Shown piece by piece: positions 1 through 8,427 of a DNA stretch of 37,553 nucleotides; position 1 is the first letter of the stretch, and the number at the start of each line of letters is the position of its first letter. Both the position numbers and the translations under genes were made by a program. The stretch spans positions 1 through 37,553 of the forward strand of contig JAQVVD010000014.1 in assembly GCA_028699155.1 (NCBI GenBank). Reading direction: 5' to 3'. Below the pieces are notes generated by a model. It worked only from the letters and a program-made list of their open reading frames with translations. It did no database searches and had not been told where the DNA came from. The DNA comes from Candidatus Peribacteraceae bacterium. GTDB lineage: Bacteria; Patescibacteriota; Gracilibacteria; Peribacterales; Peribacteraceae.

Positions 1-93
1 CCTTCGCACAAGTTTTCTCTGTATTTGAAGGAGTGTGAATTCCGGTTTAATCATCGGAACGAAAATCTGTATACTGTTCTTCTGTTAGTCCTC

Positions 94-115
94 AAAAAAT
101 TCTAGTTTCCTAGGG
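94..115 (-). terminator. Possible weak terminator after tyrS
   Basis: On the minus strand, about 20 nt after the tyrS stop, two CTAG tetramers (110-113 and 102-105) enclose a GAAA tetraloop and are followed by a run of six T (99-94). The stem is only 4 bp plus possible wobble pairs, so this is a weak candidate. Nothing coding is visible in bases 1-133. Confidence 0.3.
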
Positions 116-133
116 GAGAGCCTAAATATTTTT

Positions 134-1468
134 TTATTCATTTGGTGTTATCCTTAAGAACTTCCGTTTTCCCACCCGTACGATCACCTCCTTCACTGAT
201 GCTCCGGCGGCCAGGCCCTCCTCAACTTTTGCATCAATAGAAGTCACCGGCTGATCATTCACCCTGATACCACCCTGCTCAATAAGCCGCCTCGCTTCTG
301 ACTTGGAGGCGATGAGCTTCTCTTGCACCAGCACATCGATGAGCAGCGTTCCCTCCTTCACCTTCACTTCCGGCATATCCTCGGGCAGGCCGCCTTCTTT
401 GAAGACACTGATGAATTCCTGTTCCGCAGCGAGTGCCGCCGCTTCCCCGTGGTAGATCGTCACGATCTCGCGCGCCAGGCGCGCCTTGGCATCGCGGGGC
501 TTGCCCTTGAGGATCTTCTGTACCTCCTCCATCGGCACATCCGTGCAGCACTCGAAGTACTGTGCCATCAGATCATCGTTCACAGACAGCACTTTGCCGT
601 ACATGTCATTGGGCTCATCTTCTATGTAGATGCAGTTGCCGTACGTCTTGCTCATCTTGCGCCCATCGGTTCCTTCCAACAGCTTGACCGTGAGCACGAA
701 CTTCTCACGCTTGCCGAATGCCTTCTGCAGTTTTCTGCCGCAGAGCATGTTGAAGAGCTGGTCGTTCCCGCCGATTTCGCAGTCCACATCCAGCACCACG
801 GAGTCGTATCCCTGCATGAGCGGGTACAGGAATTCGTTCGGGCTGACTGGATCTTCCTCCAGCAGGTTCTTCTCCGAGAGCTTGAAGGAGTGGCTGCACT
901 CCGGGCACTGCACAGTCGCCCTGCTCTGCTTGAGCTCCTCGAGGTTCGTGTCCGTTGAACGTGCGACGGGGAAGACCGTGCTGCACTTGGGGCAGGTGGT
1001 CTTGAAGGACATGCGCTTGCGGAACATGTCCCGCTGGAGCATCTGCTGCACCGTGAAGTGCTGGGAGAGCCCCATGATGTCTGCGAAGTTCATCTTCTCC
1101 AGCCACTCGTGGTTGTACACGACCCGCAGATTCGTAAAGTCGATGATCCTGCCCGCCTGCTCCATGTACGTTTCGAAGTTCCTCTGCACATCTTCCTTCG
1201 TTAAGGGTTTGCGCATGGCATCCTGACCCGTCGGATCGCCCACCATTGCCGTGAAGCTCCCGATGAGGAGGATCATCTCGTGCCCGGCATCCTGGAATGC
1301 TTTGAATTTGCGCAGTGGGACGGCGTGGCCCAGGTGGAGCTTGGAGCCCGTGGGATCAATGCCCCAGTAGATACGGAGCGGTTTGCCGGATGCGAGTTTC
1401 TCCTCCGCGAGCTTGCGGGGAACGACTTCGTTGACGGCACGGGTGAGGAGGTCTGATGGAGTACGCAT
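134..1468 (-). CDS. tyrS: Tyrosyl-tRNA synthetase with an inserted zinc-ribbon-like segment
   Basis: This cytoplasmic class I aminoacyl-tRNA synthetase charges tRNA-Tyr. The HIGH-type motif (HLGHA), the GGNDQ binding motif and the KMSKT loop are all visible. A C-terminal S4 RNA-binding domain ends the protein, which is 444 aa from the chosen start. An in-frame GTG lies 9 nt upstream at 1477, but it overlaps a TATCGT -10 box that sits 7 nt before the ATG at 1468, so the ATG is preferred and the mRNA is probably leaderless. An unusual segment (bases about 854-1006) carries two CxxC pairs, CPKC and CPEC, about 26 residues apart. It sits just before the conserved EFLYPLMQGYDS block, where the family normally has only a short loop. 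The gene is divergent from the downstream-facing pseudouridine synthase gene. Identity is secure; the role of the insertion is unknown. Confidence 0.95.
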   Translation of the reverse strand: MRTPSDLLTRAVNEVVPRKLAEEKLASGKPLRIYWGIDPTGSKLHLGHAVPLRKFKAFQDAGHEMILLIGSFTAMVGDPTGQDAMRKPLTKEDVQRNFETYMEQAGRIIDFTNLRVVYNHEWLEKMNFADIMGLSQHFTVQQMLQRDMFRKRMSFKTTCPKCSTVFPVARSTDTNLEELKQSRATVQCPECSHSFKLSEKNLLEEDPVSPNEFLYPLMQGYDSVVLDVDCEIGGNDQLFNMLCGRKLQKAFGKREKFVLTVKLLEGTDGRKMSKTYGNCIYIEDEPNDMYGKVLSVNDDLMAQYFECCTDVPMEEVQKILKGKPRDAKARLAREIVTIYHGEAAALAAEQEFISVFKEGGLPEDMPEVKVKEGTLLIDVLVQEKLIASKSEARRLIEQGGIRVNDQPVTSIDAKVEEGLAAGASVKEVIVRVGKRKFLRITPNE

Positions 1469-1528
1469 TGGCAGCACGATACCATAGGGCAGAGGCGAGG
1501 AGTAGGCATCCTCCTGTCATCTTGTCCT

Positions 1529-2494
1529 GTGATGGTGCAGAATACGGCGGTGCAACAGTTTCCCGTCACAGCGAAACAGCGCCTCGATCTCTTCCTCGTC
1601 GCAGAGGCGGGCTTAAGCCGTGCCAGGGTGCAGGGGCTCATCAAGGAAGGACGCGTGAAGGTCAATGGCCACGCGGTCACGAAGGTCGCGCAGGTGCTGC
1701 ATGCGGGGGAGGTCGTCGTGCTCGCTTCCTCTGATCATGTGCCCAAAGACAGTGCGGTGACCTGGCCTGCGGATCTCAAACTCACGGTCCTCTACGAGGA
1801 TGATGCGTGTCTCGTCCTCAATAAACCTGCCGGGTACGCGGTGCATCCCGCGCCGACGACGAAGGGAGAGAAGACGATCCTCCACGGGGTGGCGCACCTC
1901 TTCAACGCGCGCTCACTCCCCTTCTCCGCCGATGCGGTGCTGGTGCATCGGCTCGATCGCGAGACGACAGGCTGCCTGCTCATCGCGAAAACCGCGGAGG
2001 CGCACGGCGCGCTGCAGAAGCAGTTCGAGGAACGTACCACGCGCAAGACGTACCTCGCGCTCGTTGCGGGTGTCCCGCAGCCGCCGGAGGCGGTGATCGA
2101 CGCGCCGGTCGGGCGGCAGCTCACCGACCGCACCCGGATGTCCGTGTTCAAGACATCCGTGAGCCGCGAGGCGAAGACAACGTACAGAACGCTGAGTGCA
2201 TCACAGGGCTGCGCGTTCCTTGCGTGCGACCTGCACACCGGGCGCACGCACCAAGTGCGCGTACACCTCTCCTCCATCGGGCACCCGATCCTCGGCGATC
2301 CCACTTACCGTTCTCCGGAGAGCGAGAAGCTCACGGAGGAATTTGCCGTGCAGAACCTCTGCCTCCATGCGTGGCAGCTCACATTCCGCTCTCCCGCAGA
2401 CGGGGAGAAGCACACGGTGGAAGCGCCGTTGCCTGCAACGTTCAAAACAGCAATTCAATCCGTTGGAGTGGAGTTTGTGCATAATGAGTCGTGA
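1529..2494 (+). CDS. RluA/RluD-family 23S rRNA pseudouridine synthase
   Basis: The product isomerises uridine to pseudouridine in structured RNA, most likely 23S rRNA. An N-terminal S4 domain (about residues 15-70) is followed by the RluA catalytic domain with the signature HRLDRETTG, in which the Asp is the nucleophile. A second conserved block, HTGRTHQVRVH, lies nearer the C terminus. At 321 aa the length is normal for the family. The GTG at 1529 is immediately followed by an ATG at 1532 in the same frame; either could be the start, and no clear Shine-Dalgarno sequence or -10 box separates them. Which family member (RluD, RluC and so on) it represents cannot be decided from sequence alone. 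The gene ends in a perfect hairpin shared with the convergent FecR gene. Confidence 0.9.
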   Translation: MMVQNTAVQQFPVTAKQRLDLFLVAEAGLSRARVQGLIKEGRVKVNGHAVTKVAQVLHAGEVVVLASSDHVPKDSAVTWPADLKLTVLYEDDACLVLNKPAGYAVHPAPTTKGEKTILHGVAHLFNARSLPFSADAVLVHRLDRETTGCLLIAKTAEAHGALQKQFEERTTRKTYLALVAGVPQPPEAVIDAPVGRQLTDRTRMSVFKTSVSREAKTTYRTLSASQGCAFLACDLHTGRTHQVRVHLSSIGHPILGDPTYRSPESEKLTEEFAVQNLCLHAWQLTFRSPADGEKHTVEAPLPATFKTAIQSVGVEFVHNES

Positions 2495-2536
2495 GTTGTG
2501 AGATGTGAGTGAGCTTAAGACTCACATCTCACAACT
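2494..2536. terminator. Bidirectional hairpin between convergent genes
   Basis: A perfect 17-bp inverted repeat has arms AGTTGTGAGATGTGAGT (2494-2510) and its complement (2520-2536) around a 9-nt loop. It starts on the last base of the pseudouridine synthase stop codon and runs into the stop codon of the convergent FecR gene (2535-2537), so it can serve both transcripts. The GAGTTGTGAG unit recurs in the hairpin at 34507-34590. Confidence 0.7.
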
Positions 2537-4277
2537 ACCCCCGCGGATCGAACTCGATCACGTACGTGAAACGGTCGAGAATCTTTCCGTCCGCGTCACG
2601 CGCAACGATCTCGTACGCGTTCTCGCCGCGTTTCATCGTGTTGAGCTTCGTGCTCGCGATGTAGTTCCAGTACAGCTTGCCTATTTCGTAGAGCTGCAGC
2701 TTGTACCCGTTCACCCACACGGAGTTCGTGCCTGCGGGGACGGTGCCTTCGATGAGGAACTCAATCGCATCGGTGCCGCTGGCCGTGTGCCGCGTCCCCG
2801 GCGTCGGCGCCGTGACGGAGATCGTTCCGGGCTGCAGAGGATCGTTGTCCGGCAGCGCCGTCGGTTCGATCTGTCCGCCTTCGCCGGCGCTCTCTTCCGG
2901 ATTCCCGGCAATGACACCCTCCGTCTCCCCGCCCAGGACGATCTTCATCGTCACAGGCTCGCTCTTGTATCCTCCTTGATTGATTGCCACTGCGGTGAAC
3001 GTATTCTCCCCCAGTTTCAGGTTGTCTAAGTTGGTGCTGGCGAGGTACTTCCATGTCTTGTCGCCGGGCGAGAAGAACTGCAGGCGGTAGTCATTCACGA
3101 TGACGCCGATTGCGTCTGCCGGCGCGCTGCCGGTGATTTCGAACTGGGTGCGCTGCGTCTGGTACGTCTCGCCGTCTTTCGCCGGCGTAAGGAAGTGCGG
3201 CGGCTCCGGCGGCTCCCGATTGCGCAGCACCGTCCTCATCGTCTCCGCCATGGTAATGCCGTCTTTGTCCGTGGCGATGATGTTGATCGTCGCCTCGTCT
3301 TTGTCCGGCAGCGTGATTTCCAATGCGAATGCGCCTGCACTGTCAATCGGGGCCGCGTACCCGTTGATCTGCACGGCGGTCACCATTTCCGGATTGACTA
3401 ATCCCTTCACTTCCAGGCTCGCCGTCTGCACGGCCTGCCGGTCCGTGGGTTGCGAGACAGAGAGGATTGTTCCTGTAGGCATCACTATCGGATCATCTTC
3501 CTCCTCCATCGTCGTTTGGGGTTGGTCGTTCTGCCGGTGCAGCGCGAATGCCTGTCGGCTCTCTTCCAGGAACGGCGCCGCGAATGCACGCGGGTCAAGG
3601 GCGTTCCTGAATGCATACAGGTCATCTCCTGCGTTCAGAGGGCCTTCCGGCAGCGAGAAGAGCTGCCCCTCGCCCACGATCAGCGGTTGTTTGGCGCCTG
3701 CGACCTGCACGGTGCAGCCGATTCCGTCGCCGTCGAAGACGCTGATCGAGCGTTCCGTGATGAGCGCTTCGGTTCTGGTCGGCAGGCTGATGCGCAGCAT
3801 GCCTGTCGTGACGAGCCGCAGCATCGTGCCGGAGAATGCCTGCGTCGTGGGAGTGGCGATCCATACACTGCCGCTCTCCAACTGCGCCGAGAGCTGCGAT
3901 TCGTCATCGTTCAAGTCGCTCTCGACGATGCGAATCGTGGTGTCCTCTCCCAGCCGCATGTACGTGCCGTCGAAGAATGCCAGTGTGGCATTGGCATTCG
4001 CCCCCGTCGTGACACGGTCTTCGGGATAGAGCTTGAGTGACTGGTCTGCGCGTTTCCACTCGTCGTTTTCTATAGAGACGCGCACGATGCCGCGCTCCTC
4101 CGGCGTGAGCGCGATCGCCATGCTGTGGTTCTGTCCATAGCCGAAGAGCCCGATGAACCACGATCCCACCAGGTAGACGAGCGCGACGACGATTAGCAGA
4201 CCGATGAACGGGCGGTACCGCGTCCAGGGCGGCCGTCTCTCCAGATACATGGGCCGGTGGCAGTGTCGTCGACGCAT
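2535..4277 (-). CDS. Membrane-anchored FecR-domain protein with Ig-like repeats
   Basis: An N-terminal membrane anchor (about residues 22-45, rich in L/V/I) is preceded by an Arg-rich cytoplasmic tail, so the bulk is probably extracytoplasmic. A FecR-like domain follows, with the segment LYPEDRVTTGANANATLAFF. Three Ig-like modules come next; the second and third are clearly related (YRLQFFSPGDKTWKYLAST versus YKLQLYEIGKLYWNYIAST). Such modules usually mediate surface or cell-wall interactions. No FecI-type sigma factor or TonB receptor lies nearby, so classical iron signalling is unlikely. An upstream ATG at 4298 overlaps a TACTAT -10 box, so the ATG at 4277 (580 aa) is chosen. The function is not established. 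Confidence 0.85.
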   Translation of the reverse strand: MRRRHCHRPMYLERRPPWTRYRPFIGLLIVVALVYLVGSWFIGLFGYGQNHSMAIALTPEERGIVRVSIENDEWKRADQSLKLYPEDRVTTGANANATLAFFDGTYMRLGEDTTIRIVESDLNDDESQLSAQLESGSVWIATPTTQAFSGTMLRLVTTGMLRISLPTRTEALITERSISVFDGDGIGCTVQVAGAKQPLIVGEGQLFSLPEGPLNAGDDLYAFRNALDPRAFAAPFLEESRQAFALHRQNDQPQTTMEEEDDPIVMPTGTILSVSQPTDRQAVQTASLEVKGLVNPEMVTAVQINGYAAPIDSAGAFALEITLPDKDEATINIIATDKDGITMAETMRTVLRNREPPEPPHFLTPAKDGETYQTQRTQFEITGSAPADAIGVIVNDYRLQFFSPGDKTWKYLASTNLDNLKLGENTFTAVAINQGGYKSEPVTMKIVLGGETEGVIAGNPEESAGEGGQIEPTALPDNDPLQPGTISVTAPTPGTRHTASGTDAIEFLIEGTVPAGTNSVWVNGYKLQLYEIGKLYWNYIASTKLNTMKRGENAYEIVARDADGKILDRFTYVIEFDPRG

Positions 4278-4296
4278 AGGAAAGGAATGGTCTACC

Positions 4297-4326
4297 ATAG
4301 TACGTAGGTTCTCCTGTCGCGGACAA
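4297..4326 (-). promoter_or_regulatory. Promoter of the FecR gene
   Basis: TTGTCC (4326-4321), an 18-bp spacer and TACTAT (4302-4297) predict a transcript start near 4290, about 13 nt before the ATG at 4277. The -10 box overlaps the more upstream ATG at 4298, which argues against that start. Confidence 0.5.
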
Positions 4327-4417
4327 GGCGAATATTCTTCACAGTGAACACATTTCCTACTCTCTTGACGAAGAACCAGGAACCACTATCCAGGAACCAA
4401 CGAAAGAATGCAGTTCG

Positions 4418-5524
4418 TTATACCGTCACTCGTTCCACCTCCGTCCTGGAGGTCAGCGATGCGTCGATGACCATCTGCCCCCATTCCTTCATGGTCTTGT
4501 AGCCGCCCTTTTTCGCAGTTGCCAGGATGGCGTCCGATGTCTCGTTCATCAGGATCAGGTTGCGGATCTGGTCATCGACGACCAGGAGTTCCGGGATGGC
4601 GATGCGCCCGCCGTACGTCTCCCTCGCCGCCGGGTCGTACGTTGCGTCTTTCGTGCGGTACTCCTCCTTGAGCGTGCGCACGAGCCGTTGCGCCAGCACG
4701 CCGCGCAGCGACGGTGCGAACGTGTACGGGCTCACTCCCATGGAGAGGAGGCGCGGGATCGCTTCGATTGCGGAATTCGTGTGGAGTGTGGAGAGCACGA
4801 TGTGCCCCGTGAGCGCCGCATCAATCGCCGTCTGCGCTGTTTCCAGGTCGCGGATTTCCCCCACGAGGATCACATCCGGGTCATGGCGCAGAATCGAGCG
4901 GAGTCCGGAAGCGAACGTGTAGTCGTGCGTGTGGTCCACCTGGCTCTGCACGATGCCGGGCAACTCGTACTCGATCGGGTCTTCCAGTGTGATGATGTTG
5001 CGCGATTTGCCGACCTGCGTGCTCAGGAGCGCGTAGAGCGTCGTCGTCTTTCCCGAACCGGTCGGTCCCGTGACCAGGAAGAGGCCGTTTGGCATGTTCG
5101 CGATGTCTACCATCTGTTGGTGGAGTTCCGGGGGAAATCCCAGTTGCTCTAAGGGGATGATCCCTTTCTCCGGGTCCAGCAGTCGGAGCGTGAACGTTTC
5201 GCCGAAGCGCGAGGGGATGCTCGCGACGCGGACGTTGACCTGCCTGCCCGGCGCATCGAAGGTGTACTGCCCGTCCTGGGGGACGTTTGTCAGGTTCAGC
5301 TTCAGTTTGGATTTGAACTTCACGCGGCGCACGTAGTCCTCGTAGTCCTTGTGTGCGATCTTTCCCAGCAGCTCCAGCATGCCGTGCAAGCGTACTTCCA
5401 GCCGAACGAAGTCCTTCTCGGGCGAGGTGTGAATGTCCGAGATTCCCTCGGACACGCTGTACTGCTCCAGCGCCTGGAGCAGCTCTTCGCCTTTCATGGC
5501 CTCCCATGTATTATTTTCAGGCAT
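4418..5524 (-). CDS. PilB/GspE-family type IV pilus assembly ATPase, short form
   Basis: This is a hexameric secretion ATPase that should power pilus extension at the inner face of the membrane. Visible motifs are Walker A GPTGSGKT (about residues 153-160), Walker B ILVGEIRD (about 219-226), the catalytic Glu in TLEDPIEYE and a His box STLHTN. The DGQYTF and RFGETFTLRLL stretches are PilB/GspE-like rather than PilT-like. It is only 368 aa and lacks the N-terminal domains of full PilB (about 560 aa) and the usual four-cysteine zinc motif. The open frame extends upstream to 5794, but that part is repeat A sequence. The ATG at 5524 has TACAAT 8 nt before it, implying a leaderless start; an ATG at 5497 is an alternative. 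Confidence 0.85.
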   Translation of the reverse strand: MPENNTWEAMKGEELLQALEQYSVSEGISDIHTSPEKDFVRLEVRLHGMLELLGKIAHKDYEDYVRRVKFKSKLKLNLTNVPQDGQYTFDAPGRQVNVRVASIPSRFGETFTLRLLDPEKGIIPLEQLGFPPELHQQMVDIANMPNGLFLVTGPTGSGKTTTLYALLSTQVGKSRNIITLEDPIEYELPGIVQSQVDHTHDYTFASGLRSILRHDPDVILVGEIRDLETAQTAIDAALTGHIVLSTLHTNSAIEAIPRLLSMGVSPYTFAPSLRGVLAQRLVRTLKEEYRTKDATYDPAARETYGGRIAIPELLVVDDQIRNLILMNETSDAILATAKKGGYKTMKEWGQMVIDASLTSRTEVERVTV

Positions 5525-5587
5525 TTCATAGTATTGTACCAGAAAATGCTGTTCTTTGCCATGCCTGTGCACTACGTGTCTCTTATC

Positions 5588-5877
5588 TGGCACTTTTTTT
5601 AAAAAAGTGCCCAAAAACTTTGTCCGTTCCAGACTCGCGCAAAGCCATCGCACATGTCCCAATCTGTGCGCACTCTCAACCAAGATTGCTAAAGCAACTT
5701 GGCATTCGAGTGCTAACAAGATGTCCATACCGTGCTGCTTTGCGCTCAAACATATGGAACGGACGAGTATTGGACACCTCATTCTGTCGATCATTACGAG
5801 TACAGTTAGGAGGGTAAAGGGGGTTTGGGGGACTCAGGGAACCGGATAAGGTTCCCCTAGCCCCCCGAGGAAAAAAA
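5588..5877 (+). repeat. Mosaic hairpin repeat, copy A
   Basis: This non-coding region consists of palindromic modules. Module 1 has GGCACTTTTTT (5589-5599) opposite AAAAAAGTGCC (5601-5611). Module 2 (5622-5764) has terminal inverted repeats GTCCGTTCC/GGAACGGAC and nested stems GCAAAG/CTTTGC, GCACTC/GAGTGC and CCAAG/CTTGG. Module 3 (about 5791-5877) has a C/G-rich hairpin, GGGGGACTC to TAGCCCCCC. Bases 5589-5765 match the reverse complement of 27661-27837 (copy C) with only scattered differences. Module 3 is in opposite orientation to copies B and D. It fills the gap between the divergent pilB-like and penicillin-binding protein genes. Confidence 0.85.
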
Positions 5878-5898
5878 TATGCTATCCTCTGCGCTCAC

Positions 5899-8427
5899 GT
5901 GCGGTACCGTCCATCCCACCAATTGAGCGAGACGCAGCGCAAGCGGTCGTTGCACCGGCGCATGCTGCTCGTGCACGTGCTCTTTGGGTTCTGCCTGCTC
6001 ATGATCGTATCGCGCCTGCTGGAACTACAGCTGCTGCGCGGATCCGAGTACCGGGCGCTCGCCCAGTCGCAGCACTACGGCGGCGTGGCGCTCCCCGCGA
6101 AGCGCGGCGAAATCCTGAGCGTGAACGCCAAGACGGGTGAGACGAGCATTCTCGCAACCAATACGACGCTCGATCTGCTGTACGTGGATCCGCTCGTTAC
6201 CGATGACCCCACGCTGATCGCAGAATCGCTCTCCGATCTGCTGGTGACGGAGGAGTTCTACGCGCTCTGTAAACAGGGCAACAGCGAGTGTCCCCGTGAA
6301 CTCATGCCCTTCTTCACGCAGGCGTTCGATCCTATGGCACGCGTACAGGTGCTCATGGAGGGGGATATCTATGAGCCATTGCCGCAGAATCCCCTGCCCA
6401 TCGACGAGAGTGCATTCTCCGATCTCACGGAGGTGCGGCGGCTGTTTGCCCGCGCCATCGAGAAGCGCATCAGCGAAAAGCGCGTACGCTACGTGCCGCT
6501 CCTCTACGGGGCCAACAAGCAGCAACTGCGCGCTGTGGAAGAACTTGCCATTCGCGGCGTTTCCGTCTCGTGGGAGAGTCGTCTCATCTACGCCGACCCC
6601 GAGCAGGTGGATCAGCTGCGCGTTGCGGCGATCGCACGCACGCTGGCGGATCCGTTGGGCTTAGATTCCGCAGTGCTCTTCTCGAGTCTGCGCAGCCGTC
6701 CGCTTCGGTACGCGGCCATCATGCGCAAGTTGCCTGCCAAGCTCTCAGCACAGATTCGTTCTCTCAAGGCGGATTCGCAGGAACTCACTGCCGCCAAGCG
6801 CGCGCAGGCGCCCAATAGGGAGGCCGCTCAGCGCATTCAGGATCCGTTCCGTTGCGTTGCGCTTCTCCCCGAACACTGGCGCTACTACCCCGACGGGACC
6901 GTTGGATCGCACGTCGTAGGATTCCTGAATGCCAACCAGGAGGCCCAGTACGGGGCGGAACGTACCTTCAACCCGCATCTCCGTGGGCAGGAGGGGCGCA
7001 TCATCGCCGTGAGCGATCCGACAGGCGGGCAGATCGTGACGGGCGACCAGACGGTGGTGGATCCGCGCGACGGCGATACGGTTGTGCTCACGATTGATCG
7101 TTTCATCCAGAAGGAAGCCGAGCGCCTGCTCGCCGAAGCCGTTTCGCAGTACGATGCGGACAGCGGACAGATCATCGTGATGGATCCCAAGACGGGCCGC
7201 ATCCTCGCCATGGCGAATGCGCCCGTCTTCGACGGTAACCAGTACAGCGCCGTCTTCGAGAAGGAGCCGATCGTGCTGAGTGAGAACCAGCGGCGTCAGG
7301 TAGTGGTGGAGCTCTACCATCCAGAGGAACACTCTTTCATCATCAAGGCGTACGCGGATGACATCTTCACCGCCTCGGGTCGATCGCTCCTCTCCAAGGA
7401 GAAGCAGGATGATCTTGCGGCGCTCGAGAATCTCTACGACCTCCGGGATATCGTGCGTTACTACTTCTACATCGGCGAGAACAGCCGCCGTGAGATCTTT
7501 CCCACGGACCGGCCCGATGTGTGGCTCAAGTACAAGAATAACCTCGGGGTCGGCGCGTATCTCAATAACGCGATTCAGGGCATCTACGAGCCGGGGTCCG
7601 TGTTCAAGTCGGTCACGATGGCCATCGCGCTCGACCAGGGCGAGGTGGTGCCGACGGATGTGTACGACGATATCGGCCCGGTCGAGGTGGATGAGTACAC
7701 GATCAAGAACGCGCTCAATGCGTACTACGGAAAAGTGACGATGACCAACTGCCTGGAATTCTCAATCAACACCTGCATGACGGATGTTTCTTCCAAGTTG
7801 GGGAAGAAGCTCTTCCATCGTATGATCGAGCGCTTCGGGTTCGGCGCGATCACGGGCATCGAGCTGGAGGATGAGCTCCCCGGAGAAGTGCAACCGTGGA
7901 AGAAGTGGAGCAATGCGTTGCTCGCCACCGCATCGTACGGTCAGGGTATTTCCTCCACCCCGCTGCAGGTGATCACCGCCTACACGCCGCTGGCGAATCG
8001 CGGCAAGCTCATGCGTCCGATGATTGTCGACCGCATCCTCCGGAGCGACGGAACTGTCACCAGTATGGAACCGCACGTCGTGGACCAGGTCATCCGACCG
8101 GAGACGGCGGACACCATCACCGCGATGCTCACGAGTTCCGTGAACGTCGGGTTCGCCAAGGTCGCCAAGGTGCCCGGGTACCGCATTGCGGGCAAAACGG
8201 GAACGAGCCAGATCGCAGGTCCGGGCGGCAAGTACGAGACGGGCACGGGTTCCACCATCGCCACCTTCGCGGGGTACGCACCCATCGAAGATCCCAAGTT
8301 CCTCATACTCGTCAAATTCGACCGTCCCCGCAAGGACGAGTACGGATCGAAGACTGCAGGCCCCGTCTTCCAGAAGATGGCGGCGTTCCTGTTCAAATAT
8401 TATGGCATACCGCCGGATGATCTTTAG
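5899..8427 (+). CDS. Class B penicillin-binding protein (peptidoglycan transpeptidase)
   Basis: The product cross-links peptidoglycan outside the membrane during elongation or division. One membrane segment at about residues 22-43 is followed by a dimerisation/linker region and the transpeptidase domain. All three catalytic motifs are present: SVFK with nucleophile Ser567, SIN at 622-624 and KTG at 766-768. At 842 aa it is long for the family. Much of the excess lies between the ILAMANAPVFDGNQY block (ending near residue 450) and the SxxK motif, a gap of about 115 residues; in typical members I expect roughly 40. The start is GTG, with TATCCT ending 10 nt upstream. The stop codon overlaps that of the convergent sigma-factor gene. 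FtsI-like and PBP2-like roles cannot be told apart here. Confidence 0.92.
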   Translation: MRYRPSHQLSETQRKRSLHRRMLLVHVLFGFCLLMIVSRLLELQLLRGSEYRALAQSQHYGGVALPAKRGEILSVNAKTGETSILATNTTLDLLYVDPLVTDDPTLIAESLSDLLVTEEFYALCKQGNSECPRELMPFFTQAFDPMARVQVLMEGDIYEPLPQNPLPIDESAFSDLTEVRRLFARAIEKRISEKRVRYVPLLYGANKQQLRAVEELAIRGVSVSWESRLIYADPEQVDQLRVAAIARTLADPLGLDSAVLFSSLRSRPLRYAAIMRKLPAKLSAQIRSLKADSQELTAAKRAQAPNREAAQRIQDPFRCVALLPEHWRYYPDGTVGSHVVGFLNANQEAQYGAERTFNPHLRGQEGRIIAVSDPTGGQIVTGDQTVVDPRDGDTVVLTIDRFIQKEAERLLAEAVSQYDADSGQIIVMDPKTGRILAMANAPVFDGNQYSAVFEKEPIVLSENQRRQVVVELYHPEEHSFIIKAYADDIFTASGRSLLSKEKQDDLAALENLYDLRDIVRYYFYIGENSRREIFPTDRPDVWLKYKNNLGVGAYLNNAIQGIYEPGSVFKSVTMAIALDQGEVVPTDVYDDIGPVEVDEYTIKNALNAYYGKVTMTNCLEFSINTCMTDVSSKLGKKLFHRMIERFGFGAITGIELEDELPGEVQPWKKWSNALLATASYGQGISSTPLQVITAYTPLANRGKLMRPMIVDRILRSDGTVTSMEPHVVDQVIRPETADTITAMLTSSVNVGFAKVAKVPGYRIAGKTGTSQIAGPGGKYETGTGSTIATFAGYAPIEDPKFLILVKFDRPRKDEYGSKTAGPVFQKMAAFLFKYYGIPPDDL

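Noticed and set aside
5646-5764. tRNA-like folding of repeat module 2
   Set aside because: The nested stems do not give a cloverleaf with a T-loop or an acceptor stem; it is a long imperfect hairpin.
5525-5794. N-terminal extension of the pilB-like gene by 90 codons
   Set aside because: The extension is repeat copy A sequence, and the -10 box for the gene lies inside it.
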